Positions 1-7,665 of a DNA stretch of 39,489 nucleotides are shown here, piece by piece. The stretch's first letter is position 1; every line of letters starts with the position of its first letter. Source of the DNA: MedAcidi-G1 sp002713545 (GTDB lineage: Bacteria; Actinomycetota; Acidimicrobiia; Acidimicrobiales; MedAcidi-G1); contig CAXGYF010000014.1 in the NCBI GenBank assembly GCA_964013895.1, positions 1 to 39,489 of the forward strand. Direction: 5' to 3'. The position numbers were made by a program, and so were the translations under genes. The notes under the pieces were generated by a model that searched no databases, was not told where the DNA came from, and saw nothing but the letters and a program-made list of their open reading frames with translations.

Positions 1-2
1 AA

Positions 3-2024
3 AGTTGGATTGAAACTTATGACGAGGATACTGGATGTGGCACCTTTATTAGGAGCGATGGTTCTTCGAGTTCTTGGTGTGAGGATGGTTCGGGTTCTTT
101 CACTGATGCCGAAGGTAATTCTGAAAGTTGGACTGAAACTTACGATGAAGAGTCCGGTTGCTCATCAAGGACTGACTCTAGTGGCTCATCTTCAGGGTGG
201 TGTGAGGATGGTTCTGGCTGGTATGTAGATGAAGAAGGTTTTCGTTCCGAGACGACTTTTGATGAGTTGACTGGTTGCAATGTTGAGGTCAGGAGTGATG
301 GTTCTTCGAGTTCTTGGTGTGAGGATGGTTCGGGTTCTTTCACTGATGCTGAAGGCAATTCTGAAAGTTGGACTGAAACTTTTAACGAAGAGTCGGGATG
401 TTCAACCAGATTAGAATCGGATGGTTCTTCGAGTTCTTGGTGTGAGGATGGTTCGGGTTCTTTCACTGATGCTGAAGGCAATTCTGAAAGTTGGACTGTA
501 AGTTATGATGATTCAACTGGCTGCAGTACGGAAATTCGAGAAGATGGATCATCTTCAGGTTGGTGTGAAGATGGCACAAGCTGGTGGGTTGACCCGAACG
601 GAGTTATGAATGAGGTTATCTACGATGAGAGCACTGGCTGTGGTGTAAGTACTTCAACAGAAGGAACAATGGAAGGCTGGTGTGATGATGGAACATCTTG
701 GTATCAGAATGATTTAGGCCAAATGGTGGAAGTAACTTTTGATGAGGGCACCGGTTGCAGTACAGAAATTAGTACTGATGGCTCATCTTCGGGGTGGTGT
801 GAAGATGGTTCAGGTTGGTGGATTGATCAGGGTGGTAGTCGCACCGAGAGTTCTTATAACTCCGCAACTGGCTGCGAAGTAACTACACATTCAGATGGAT
901 CGTCCGGTGAATGGTGTGAAGATGGTTCAGGATTTTTCACTGACACTGAAGGTAATACCAATAGTTGGAACGAAGTTTATGATCAGGAGACTGGTTGCAC
1001 AAAGACCGAGTATTCGGATGGTTCAGCTTCTGCTAGGTGTGAGGATGGTTCGAGTTGGGACGAAGACTCTTCTGGTGATAGAACACAGACTCGTTTCAAC
1101 AAAGAGACGGGATGTGGCATCACAACCGATTCATTTGGGAATAGATCTGGATGGTGTGAGGATGGAAGTAACTGGTTTGAAGATGAAACTGGTTCTCGCT
1201 CCGAAACCATCATCGATGAAACTACTGGATGCGGAACTATAAAATTTGAAGATGGCACTTCTTCGGGGTGGTGTGGCGATGGTACCAGTTGGTACGAAGA
1301 TGCGACTGGCTCAAGAACAGAGACCTCGTTTGATGAAGAAAGTGGTTGTTCAACCACAGATTATTTGTCTGGTTTCACATATGAGGGTTTTTCGGAAATT
1401 GAATGTCATGATGGATCAAACTACATGCTTGACCAAGAGGGAGTTAAGAGCGAAATAGTTTTTGACCAAGAAACCGGTTGCAAGCAAATACTTAGTTTAG
1501 ATGGTGTTTTATTTGATTTGGATTGTTTCGGGATGGGTGAAGGTGATGGGGGTTTTGAGTTTTTAGAAGTGTTTGATGAAGAAACTGGTTGTATGAGTGT
1601 GACTTTCCCTGATGGTGGCATGGAGACTAATTGTCCTGATGGGACTGGTTTTTTTGTTGACCCGGGTGGTATGAGAATAGATCGGGTTTTCGATGAGTTG
1701 ACTGGTTGTGTTACCGAAACATTCCCAGATGGTGTTCCGCAAACTTTTTGCCCTGACGAAGAGGGCATGCTTGGGATGGGTGAAGGTGATGGGGGTTTTG
1801 AGTTTTTAGAAGTGTTTGATGAAGAAACTGGTTGTATGAGTGTGACTTTCCCTGATGGTGGCATGGAGACTAATTGTCCTGATGGGACTGGTTTTTTTGT
1901 TGACCCGGGTGGTATGAGAATAGATCGGGTTTTCGATGAGTTGACTGGTTGTGTTACCGAAACATTCCCAGATGGTGTTCCGCAAACTTTTTGCCCTGAC
2001 GAAGAGTTGACCTCCATCAACTGA
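3..2024 (+). CDS. Acidic Cys-rich tandem-repeat protein, probably cell-surface or secreted (5' end outside window)
   Basis: The frame is open from base 3 to the TGA at 2022-2024, so the gene starts left of the window and its N-terminus (any signal peptide) is not visible. The visible ~673 residues are about 16 imperfect units of 37-44 residues. A typical unit reads D-E-x-T-G-C, a short strand, D-G-S-S-S-G-W-C-E-D-G-S, an aromatic strand, D-x-x-G, then a polar strand. Each unit has two Cys about 14 residues apart (TGC and WCEDG), which could form one disulfide per unit. Asp, Glu, Gly, Ser and Thr dominate and Lys is rare. The alternation suggests stacked beta-hairpins, loosely like YD/RHS-type repeats, but I do not recognise a named family. 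The last units (from about residue 510) are more divergent and include a recent duplication. There is no C-terminal anchor or catalytic domain. A structural or adhesive extracellular role is inference from composition alone. Confidence 0.8.
   Translation, partial: SWIETYDEDTGCGTFIRSDGSSSSWCEDGSGSFTDAEGNSESWTETYDEESGCSSRTDSSGSSSGWCEDGSGWYVDEEGFRSETTFDELTGCNVEVRSDGSSSSWCEDGSGSFTDAEGNSESWTETFNEESGCSTRLESDGSSSSWCEDGSGSFTDAEGNSESWTVSYDDSTGCSTEIREDGSSSGWCEDGTSWWVDPNGVMNEVIYDESTGCGVSTSTEGTMEGWCDDGTSWYQNDLGQMVEVTFDEGTGCSTEISTDGSSSGWCEDGSGWWIDQGGSRTESSYNSATGCEVTTHSDGSSGEWCEDGSGFFTDTEGNTNSWNEVYDQETGCTKTEYSDGSASARCEDGSSWDEDSSGDRTQTRFNKETGCGITTDSFGNRSGWCEDGSNWFEDETGSRSETIIDETTGCGTIKFEDGTSSGWCGDGTSWYEDATGSRTETSFDEESGCSTTDYLSGFTYEGFSEIECHDGSNYMLDQEGVKSEIVFDQETGCKQILSLDGVLFDLDCFGMGEGDGGFEFLEVFDEETGCMSVTFPDGGMETNCPDGTGFFVDPGGMRIDRVFDELTGCVTETFPDGVPQTFCPDEEGMLGMGEGDGGFEFLEVFDEETGCMSVTFPDGGMETNCPDGTGFFVDPGGMRIDRVFDELTGCVTETFPDGVPQTFCPDEELTSIN
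297..498 (+). repeat. 123-bp tandem repeat units with near-identical DNA
   Basis: Bases 297-375 and 420-498 are identical over 79 bp at a spacing of 123 bp (41 codons). A third copy at 57-135 differs from them at only two synonymous third-codon positions. Neighbouring units of the same protein are far more diverged. This points to recent unit duplication or gene conversion inside the repeat gene. Confidence 0.9.
1530..2006 (+). repeat. 243-bp exact tandem duplication at the 3' end of the repeat gene
   Basis: Bases 1530-1763 recur unchanged at 1773-2006 (234 bp identical, offset 243 bp, 9-bp linker). Each copy encodes about two protein units with TGC and NCPDG/FCPDE motifs. The absence of even synonymous differences means the duplication is very recent, or is an assembly artefact. 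Confidence 0.9.
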
Positions 2025-2047
2025 AACTTAAAATCTCAAAATTCTAA

Positions 2048-2075
2048 TTGACTTTTAAATGTTTGAAAATATCTA
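2048..2075 (+). promoter_or_regulatory. Possible promoter for the 201-aa gene
   Basis: TTGACT at 2048-2053 is followed after 16 bp by TATCTA at 2070-2075, a fair -35/-10 pair in the only gap between the repeat gene and the next gene. It rests on motif match only. Confidence 0.25.
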
Positions 2076-2124
2076 TTTCTTGAGGCTCCCTCAGTGATGT
2101 TCTGTGAAGTCGTAACCTTATGTA

Positions 2125-2730
2125 ATGGCAGGTTTAGAAAAAAATAGAGAATTAGCAATAGAAAAATTCAAATCTGCTCAGCGTTTTGGCTCTTGTTCGC
2201 CTTCGCAGTTGCTCGGCAGTTCAGTCAGAGCTCCTCTTTTAGGCATTCTATGTGAAAAAAAAGTCGCAATTAGAAGCTATGGAATGCGTGGTTCGGATCT
2301 TCAGAATCAGTGGTTTAAATTAGTTGAACTTGCAGGCAACAGACCAGACTCTCTGGGCTTTATAGAACGCAAAGGCAATTTAAAAAATTTCTCTAAAGAG
2401 TTAAAAATTAAAGAAGAATTAATTCAAAAAAATTTAAAAGCATGGAGCCGAAGAAAGAATCCTCCGGTTATTTACGAAACCCATTCAGGGAAAAAATCAA
2501 GAGTTATTATTCAGATACCACTTCTAACTGAATGGTTATTGTGGATCGCTGATTCTCGTTCAGTTGTGCACAGTGGGTTGAAAGGCTTCATAAACTTTAG
2601 AACGATAAATGATGTGGCCATCTCTCTAATCTCAAAGGGTATGACACCTGGAAACTACAAGTTCTTAACACCATTGGATGCTGCTCGAGATATGCGAATG
2701 GCTGAAAAGAAATCTTCTCAAAGCTCTTAA
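2125..2730 (+). CDS. Uncharacterised 201-aa protein
   Basis: I do not recognise this protein. It starts at ATG 2125, about 100 bp after the repeat gene. It is Lys/Arg-rich with no signal peptide, membrane segment or Cys pair motif, so it is probably cytoplasmic. Residues about 90-110 (KNFSKELKIKEELIQKNLKA) look helical and basic, and a region around 135-145 is hydrophobic with Trp (TEWLLWIAD). Its basic, soluble character contrasts with the acidic extracellular repeat protein upstream. It is convergent with the Ldh2-like gene, with only 7 bp between the stops. Codon use looks like the neighbours, so I take it as a real gene. A nucleic-acid role is possible from the basic charge but unsupported by any motif I can name. 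Confidence 0.55.
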   Translation: MAGLEKNRELAIEKFKSAQRFGSCSPSQLLGSSVRAPLLGILCEKKVAIRSYGMRGSDLQNQWFKLVELAGNRPDSLGFIERKGNLKNFSKELKIKEELIQKNLKAWSRRKNPPVIYETHSGKKSRVIIQIPLLTEWLLWIADSRSVVHSGLKGFINFRTINDVAISLISKGMTPGNYKFLTPLDAARDMRMAEKKSSQSS

Positions 2731-2737
2731 TGAATCC

Positions 2738-3730
2738 TTAACTATTTGAAAGCTGCTTTATGGTCGACCATAGATTCGGGTCAACTTCTACTTCCTCAGG
2801 GAGATAAATATTTTTACCAGGTAGTCGAGCATCTGGTTGTGATTCAATGACCTCAGCCAATTTTTCTATTCTTTGCAGAAATCTTTCATCGTAAGCTTCT
2901 ACATCAATTATTATGTAGAACTGACCTAGATCATGAGGTTCACCATCAGGTGTTTTTAAAGATGGCACCTCGACACTCAGTCTCGATCCGGTCAATGCAC
3001 CGGCTAAAATCTCTGCCAAAAGCCCAAAGCCATACCCTTTATATCCACCCGCAGATAGTAAGGAACCTTCTAAAGCATCTTTAGCATTGGTAGTAGGGTT
3101 TCCTTCTTTGTCAACCGCCCAACCAAGAGGAATTGGTTCATTTGCAGCGGCCGCCATTGTGATTTTACCAAGCGCTATAGCGCTTGTGCTGAAATCAAAT
3201 TGAAATGCTACTCCTCCTTCACCATCTGGTACTGCCATAGCAACCGGATTAGTTCCAAGTACAGGGGCTGTACCATTCGGCGGAGCTACGACTGCGGAAG
3301 CATTGGTTGCTCCTATGGCCAGCATTCCCGATCTTGCTATTTGCTCTGTGAAGTATCCTAGAGAAGTGCAAGTATGTGCGTGCTCGATCGAATAACTGCA
3401 TATCCCATTACTACGAGCTGCTTCTATAGCTTTATTAAAACCTGTCGCAAAAGCTGATTGGGCAAAACCAAATCTTCCATCAACTCTTACTGTTCCAGGT
3501 TTGTTGTTATTAATAATAGGTTTAACTACGCCGTCTACTCGACCAGTTTTCAGCTGAAGGCAGTAGCTCTCGACATAATAGAGACCACATATTTTGTTTC
3601 CTTTTTCTTCAGCAGTGCGCACAGCGTGAGCCACCAGAGCGGCAATTTCAGGAGAAGCACCGTGTCTGATAAGTGCCTTCTTTGTGGTTTTCTCTATCTC
3701 GTCGACAGGTATTAGTAATTTATTAGTCAT
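2738..3730 (-). CDS. Ldh2/YiaK-family NAD(P)H-dependent oxidoreductase (divergent subfamily)
   Basis: At 330 aa it matches the malate/L-lactate dehydrogenase type-2 (Ldh2) family, whose members reduce 2-keto acids or cyclic imines (malate, sulfolactate, ureidoglycolate, 2,3-diketogulonate, delta1-piperideine-2-carboxylate). The hallmark segment is GGYKGYGFGLLAEIL at about 228-242 (Lys231), with NPVAMAVP at 161-168 and the FDFSTSA nucleotide region at 178-184. The family's usual N-terminal Ser-His-Gly, whose His I recall as the catalytic acid/base, is replaced by Ile-Cys-Gly at 47-49. The later Asn-His-Phe-Gly type motif is HAHTCTSLG at 117-125. The substrate is therefore unlikely to be read off from characterised relatives. 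It is the last gene of a minus-strand operon, 35 bp after the DUF3726-like gene. The ATG at 3730 is the natural start. Confidence 0.8.
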   Translation of the reverse strand: MTNKLLIPVDEIEKTTKKALIRHGASPEIAALVAHAVRTAEEKGNKICGLYYVESYCLQLKTGRVDGVVKPIINNNKPGTVRVDGRFGFAQSAFATGFNKAIEAARSNGICSYSIEHAHTCTSLGYFTEQIARSGMLAIGATNASAVVAPPNGTAPVLGTNPVAMAVPDGEGGVAFQFDFSTSAIALGKITMAAAANEPIPLGWAVDKEGNPTTNAKDALEGSLLSAGGYKGYGFGLLAEILAGALTGSRLSVEVPSLKTPDGEPHDLGQFYIIIDVEAYDERFLQRIEKLAEVIESQPDARLPGKNIYLPEEVEVDPNLWSTIKQLSNS

Positions 3731-3765
3731 TGTGACTATTCATTTTTTTGTAAAAGGAAGCGAAT

Positions 3766-4296
3766 TTAAGATTCATCTAAAATTTCCTCTGATAAAAGAA
3801 ACTGTGAAGCGATTTTGTTTAGTTGGTTCCATTCAAGAAGGGAAACCCTTAGGCCAGTTGATAAAGCGTCGACTGTCTTCTGATTCGTTATAGGGGAGAT
3901 GGAAGTATCGAATTTCAGATTAACAGAGGCAATTCTAGAATTACCAGAAATCACTTCAGTATCACAGGACCAGGTGACACCATATTTTTCTTGTGTATGC
4001 AAAGTGCGTGCGAGAAACGCAAAAGGTAAAGACAGATCAAAATTTATAACAACAGATTCACGACCGCTCGGTAGTCGGAGTTTAAGCGAACTTCTTGAGA
4101 TTTTATTGAAGGTTTCAGAGTCTGATGTTATTACTTCCAGCCAAGAATAAATTCCTTGACCGTAGTTGATTTCGCAGAAAGTTATATCTTCAGCTAAACG
4201 ATCCGCAGTACTAGCTTCGCAAAGCAGAACACGACTAGCTCTTTCAACTTGATCTTTCAATTCTCTTGGTGCTACAAGAATTGTTGAGTCAGTCAT
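3766..4296 (-). CDS. DUF3726-like protein, operon partner of the Ldh2-like enzyme
   Basis: A 176-aa soluble protein of unknown function. The open frame extends to 4347, but ATG 4296 is preferred because it overlaps the stop of the upstream dipeptidase-like gene by 8 bp (translational coupling) and gives a normal N-terminus, MTDSTILVAP. The opening pattern (APRELKDQVERASR, then a LAEDI..CE...GQGI.S block) resembles what I remember of DUF3726 proteins, which often neighbour Ldh2 genes. That assignment is from memory and tentative. The rest is beta-rich with no catalytic motif I can name. Its location suggests an accessory or structural role for the neighbouring enzymes. Confidence 0.5.
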   Translation of the reverse strand: MTDSTILVAPRELKDQVERASRVLLCEASTADRLAEDITFCEINYGQGIYSWLEVITSDSETFNKISRSSLKLRLPSGRESVVINFDLSLPFAFLARTLHTQEKYGVTWSCDTEVISGNSRIASVNLKFDTSISPITNQKTVDALSTGLRVSLLEWNQLNKIASQFLLSEEILDES

Positions 4297-5242
4297 TAAA
4301 AACATCTTTAAACAAGCGGATCCAATTAGAACCCATAATTGAAACAATTTCTTCTGAAGTGAAACCTACTTCAGAAAATCCTTCAGATAATGATTCAAAA
4401 TCCTCCGGACCTCTGAACCATTCAGGCCAAGTAGGAAAAGCGGGTATATCTTCAATTTCTTTTGGTCTGTCCCATCTTCCATTTCGCATCCAACCCAAGG
4501 CATCCGGCGCCCAACCAACTACTGAATCACTACCAATCGCTACATGGTTGACTCCAATTTTTTCTGCAGTGTCTGCCACCATCTGACACCAATCAAGACG
4601 TGTAATTGTGCTCCCGCCAATAAAACGAGGGTAGAGGGTGCAGCCGATTATGCCGCCTCTTGCTGCAAGAGCTTCTATAAGATAATCAGGTTTATTACGC
4701 GGTGAGTCGCAAAAAGAAGAAGGATTACCGTGAGTTACTGCAATAGGCTTTTCAGAACTCTCTATAGCTTCAAGACTGGTTCGGTTTCCAACATGCGAAA
4801 TATCAACAAGTATCCCAGATGAATTGAACGCACTTATCATGCGATGACCCACTCTAGTTAAACCGCCATCTTCAGGTTCCCAGCAACTGGATCCTAGGTG
4901 ATTTGAAATGTTATAGGTAAGTTGAATTATTCGTATTCCAAGATCAGCAAAAATGCCTGCCATCTCAGGATCATCACCGAGCATAGAACTATTTTGAAAA
5001 CCAAGAATTACTCCCAGAGTTCCTTCATCTTTAGCCGTGCGCATCTCCTCAACGTTTCCAACAATTCTGACAAGATCAGAGTTTTCACGAGCGAAATGTC
5101 GCCAATCACCAATTTTGGTAATTGCTCCGGCTAAATCCTCCCAAACTCCACAAGTGGCATGAACTACGTCTATGCCACCAGATTTAACTTCCTTTACTGT
5201 TGATCGATTCCAGTTGTTTATTTCTAGACCATCTACAAACAC
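4289..5242 (-). CDS. Membrane-dipeptidase-like protein (peptidase M19 fold) with altered metal site
   Basis: The 317-aa TIM-barrel-type sequence follows family M19 (renal dipeptidase): VDG at the start, IRIIQLTYN at about 107-115, GILVDISHVGN at about 146-156, IAVTHGNP near 170 and AIGSDSVVGW near 240. M19 enzymes hydrolyse dipeptides with a two-zinc centre. Here the N-terminal His-x-Asp ligand pair is replaced (VDGLEINNW), and the bridging Glu position, normally Gly-Val-Glu-Gly, reads GFQNSS. At least one metal site therefore looks lost or rebuilt. The later His residues and the Gly-Ser-Asp motif remain. Translation starts at GTG 5242, whose G is shared with the TAG stop of the upstream gene. 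There is no signal peptide, so it is probably cytoplasmic despite the family name. It may hydrolyse or cyclise an unusual amide, or be non-peptidase. Confidence 0.75.
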   Translation of the reverse strand: MFVDGLEINNWNRSTVKEVKSGGIDVVHATCGVWEDLAGAITKIGDWRHFARENSDLVRIVGNVEEMRTAKDEGTLGVILGFQNSSMLGDDPEMAGIFADLGIRIIQLTYNISNHLGSSCWEPEDGGLTRVGHRMISAFNSSGILVDISHVGNRTSLEAIESSEKPIAVTHGNPSSFCDSPRNKPDYLIEALAARGGIIGCTLYPRFIGGSTITRLDWCQMVADTAEKIGVNHVAIGSDSVVGWAPDALGWMRNGRWDRPKEIEDIPAFPTWPEWFRGPEDFESLSEGFSEVGFTSEEIVSIMGSNWIRLFKDVFND

Positions 5243-6948
5243 TAGGTAAGACCTCCTGGTTGTTTCGGTAAAATCCAGTCGTCTTTGTCATTGGATCCAA
5301 TTTCTGAGACCCTCGGTGCCCCTTGAAAAAGTGTTACTCTCAGCCAGTCCGTCGACTGCGGAGAGAAGTTGTCCATCCCATACATCGCTAATTGAAACCT
5401 TTGTAGATTTAATGGGAGATGCTTGAAATCACAGACATTTTCTCTGGGTTCGCTGTAAGGTCCGAAATTTCCAAGAAGACGTTTCACGGCAATCTCATGC
5501 TCTGGGAAAGAGAAAAGGAATTCGTTTACTGAAATATTTTTATCTATTGTTCCTAAATCTTTAATCAATTTATCGATACGCAAGGAGATATCTATAGGGA
5601 TTTCTCTATGCGCTGGGTCAATTAGAGACCTTTCCGCACGACGCGGTTCTTCAGCATTATCCGACATGACCCACCAGTAGTGTCTGGCCTCTGGCTCGCT
5701 TAGATTAAGTTCTTTTAACCAGAAATAATTCTCATCGATTCTTATTTTTAGATCTTCGATCGTGGCATTTAAGTCTGCTTTTCTTTCACTGTCTACCATC
5801 AGAAGGCGATCAATTACTTCATCGCTTGTATCGTCTAGTTCTAGCAGCAATGAAATTACTAATTCGGTTATTTCGGTATCTTGTTTTTCAGCCCAGAGGT
5901 AAAGATCGTCAAATGGAAGTGCATTCCCATTTAAAGAGTTAAAAGTTTCCTTGATGACTAAAGTTGCTCTTGCCAGAGAATCAGGTCCCATCCAAGGCCA
6001 GCGGTCATCACCGCCTAATGATGAAAAATATTCGTATGCCTTGTCCAACCATTGTTCAAGAATCTGAGTATTTTTTGTTGAACCCTTGAGAGAGCGGACA
6101 TGAGATAGAGCCAGTTCTCTTATAGAGACCCACGCATTTAACTCTTCAGGATGTTTTATGGCCCAAGGAATTAAACCTAGACCTGTTGCATTTCCTAAAC
6201 CAAAAAAACGACTCCACTCACTGTTAAAAGCTACGGCTTTAGGATTTTTCGCCTTGGCACAATGTTCTACTGATTCATAACTAACTTCCCTGAATAGCCA
6301 TGCGGCGAGAAACTGTGCTCTGTAAGGAGCGGAAAGTGGATGCTTATCTTTAAAACCCAGAAAAGACCGCATTCCAAACTTGCCGTTTCCGTAGAAAGCT
6401 GTGCTTCTCATAATGTAGCCAGCATCACCCAATTTTTTTGATTCCGGTTGGTTGCCGCTCGCTAAACGTTCTACGAGATATTCATAAAAGCGAACACTTC
6501 GATTCCCTCTAGTTAGTACAAGCACTCTGGGATCCAGTCTGCTTAATTCTTGTTTTGGAACTTCATTTTTTAAGAACTCTAGAAGATCGTCATCTAGTTC
6601 CCCTTCTACCAACGCTGCAGTCACATCCCACACATCGGCTATCACACGGTCAGTATGTAGAGACTCATCGATAGCTGAAGTAAAAGCCACGAAGTGAAAT
6701 AGTTTCTCTTCGGCAAAAACACGATAGACGATATGTCCTCGTCCAAGTTCATCAAAGTTGACAGTATGACGTTCGATTTGCCATTTGTTCAAAAAAGCTC
6801 GACGTATCATTGAGCGACTGAAACTGAAACGAGTCATTCTTACAGCACCGAGACTGGTGGGATTCATCACGGTCTCTGCTGGACGCAAAACGTTATTTGG
6901 ATTATCCAATAGGTTTGAAAGTTCTGACATGTGCTCGTTTACCGTCAT
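5242..6948 (-). CDS. Uncharacterised 568-aa protein, first gene of the Ldh2/M19-like operon
   Basis: I do not recognise this family. It is a long, soluble, Trp- and Arg-rich protein with no signal peptide, membrane segment or nucleotide-binding loop. Visible segments include an N-terminal MTRFSFSRSMIRRAF stretch (about 37-51), a short-strand region around RGHIVYRVFAEEKLFHFVAF (70-90), YIMRSTAFYGNGKFGMRSF (about 182-200), WSRFFGLGNATGLGLIPW (about 246-263) and a helical C-terminal half. The ATG at 6948 is used here; a second ATG at 6930 (MSEL) is possible and neither has a strong ribosome site. It overlaps the next gene by one base (TAG/GTG), so the two products are probably made together. By context it may be the main scaffold or catalytic subunit of whatever the operon does. 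Confidence 0.6.
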   Translation of the reverse strand: MTVNEHMSELSNLLDNPNNVLRPAETVMNPTSLGAVRMTRFSFSRSMIRRAFLNKWQIERHTVNFDELGRGHIVYRVFAEEKLFHFVAFTSAIDESLHTDRVIADVWDVTAALVEGELDDDLLEFLKNEVPKQELSRLDPRVLVLTRGNRSVRFYEYLVERLASGNQPESKKLGDAGYIMRSTAFYGNGKFGMRSFLGFKDKHPLSAPYRAQFLAAWLFREVSYESVEHCAKAKNPKAVAFNSEWSRFFGLGNATGLGLIPWAIKHPEELNAWVSIRELALSHVRSLKGSTKNTQILEQWLDKAYEYFSSLGGDDRWPWMGPDSLARATLVIKETFNSLNGNALPFDDLYLWAEKQDTEITELVISLLLELDDTSDEVIDRLLMVDSERKADLNATIEDLKIRIDENYFWLKELNLSEPEARHYWWVMSDNAEEPRRAERSLIDPAHREIPIDISLRIDKLIKDLGTIDKNISVNEFLFSFPEHEIAVKRLLGNFGPYSEPRENVCDFKHLPLNLQRFQLAMYGMDNFSPQSTDWLRVTLFQGAPRVSEIGSNDKDDWILPKQPGGLT

Positions 6949-7031
6949 TGATTTGACCCGATTAGATATCTATTCACAAATTGAATCTATCTCACAGCAG
7001 ATAAACCTGTGAAAGTCGCATTTAGTAATCG

Positions 7032-7664
7032 TTAAATATTAGGGCTATCAATATCGAAAGATTGAATTGAGACGATAGTTCCTTCGTCAACATGTATTTC
7101 TACTTCACTAGTTGTAAATTCATTAGAAATACCTAGACCAGAACCAACACTAAGATCGATTCCATCTAATTCCCATTTAAGACCCTTGCTGGTAATCCCA
7201 AAAGCGGTGCCGCCTATAGCAAATAATGTCAATGTGTCAAAAGGATTACCTTTTAATTTTGCTTTATTGTTGATTATTGTGGCGTAGGTGTTATCGATAA
7301 ATAAATCAATCTCAAGGTCACGCCATCGGTTTGAACTAGCCACGAGAATGTTGCCAAAAGTGTGGTCAAATCTTCCTCGTGCTGAAGTGACTATCGTTAC
7401 TGACAAGACACCTTTTTCAATAGCCGCAGAAAGCGCCAATTCTAAGTCTGTTACATCTTTATCGGCTGGAAATTTTCTGGCTTCATAAGCTTGCTCGATT
7501 GCTTCCGTAGAGCAAGAATCAAAATCACCAATTATTAAGTCAACCTTCAAACCTAGTTCTCTAGCGTGGTCACCACCGGAATCTGCAGCAATTACTAACT
7601 GTGCTTCTGGAAGAGTCGAATTAAAAAAAGGTGAGGGTCCTCCTGTGATAATAAGTGCGTGCAT
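7032..7664 (-). CDS. thiN: Thiamine pyrophosphokinase
   Basis: This 210-aa protein transfers pyrophosphate from ATP to thiamine to make the cofactor ThDP. The family's motifs are all present in order: AADSGGDHARELGLKVDLI (about 26-44), IIGDFDS (44-50), PADKDVTDLELAL (about 66-78) and the active-site RGRFDHTFGN (about 95-104). The C-terminal half is the beta-sandwich thiamine-binding part, with SKGLKWEL near 163 and SNEFT near 185. Length is typical. It lies 1 bp downstream of an ABC ATPase gene, at the end of a five-gene minus-strand run. No TPP riboswitch is visible nearby. Confidence 0.92.
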   Translation of the reverse strand: MHALIITGGPSPFFNSTLPEAQLVIAADSGGDHARELGLKVDLIIGDFDSCSTEAIEQAYEARKFPADKDVTDLELALSAAIEKGVLSVTIVTSARGRFDHTFGNILVASSNRWRDLEIDLFIDNTYATIINNKAKLKGNPFDTLTLFAIGGTAFGITSKGLKWELDGIDLSVGSGLGISNEFTTSEVEIHVDEGTIVSIQSFDIDSPNI

Positions 7665-7665
7665 G

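Noticed and set aside
140..2020. Long antisense ORFs opposite the repeat gene (for example 1421-2020, 199 aa, minus)
   Set aside because: They mirror the plus-strand repeats, are Ser/Pro-rich low-complexity, and have no start signals. They are shadows of the biased codon pattern.
1..2024. CRISPR-like array because of regular repeats
   Set aside because: The 123-bp period is a coding repeat in frame, with diverging units and no unique spacers between short palindromic repeats.
2081..2093. TGAGG-CTC-CCTCA hairpin as terminator of the repeat gene
   Set aside because: The stem is only 5 bp and no T tract follows on either strand.
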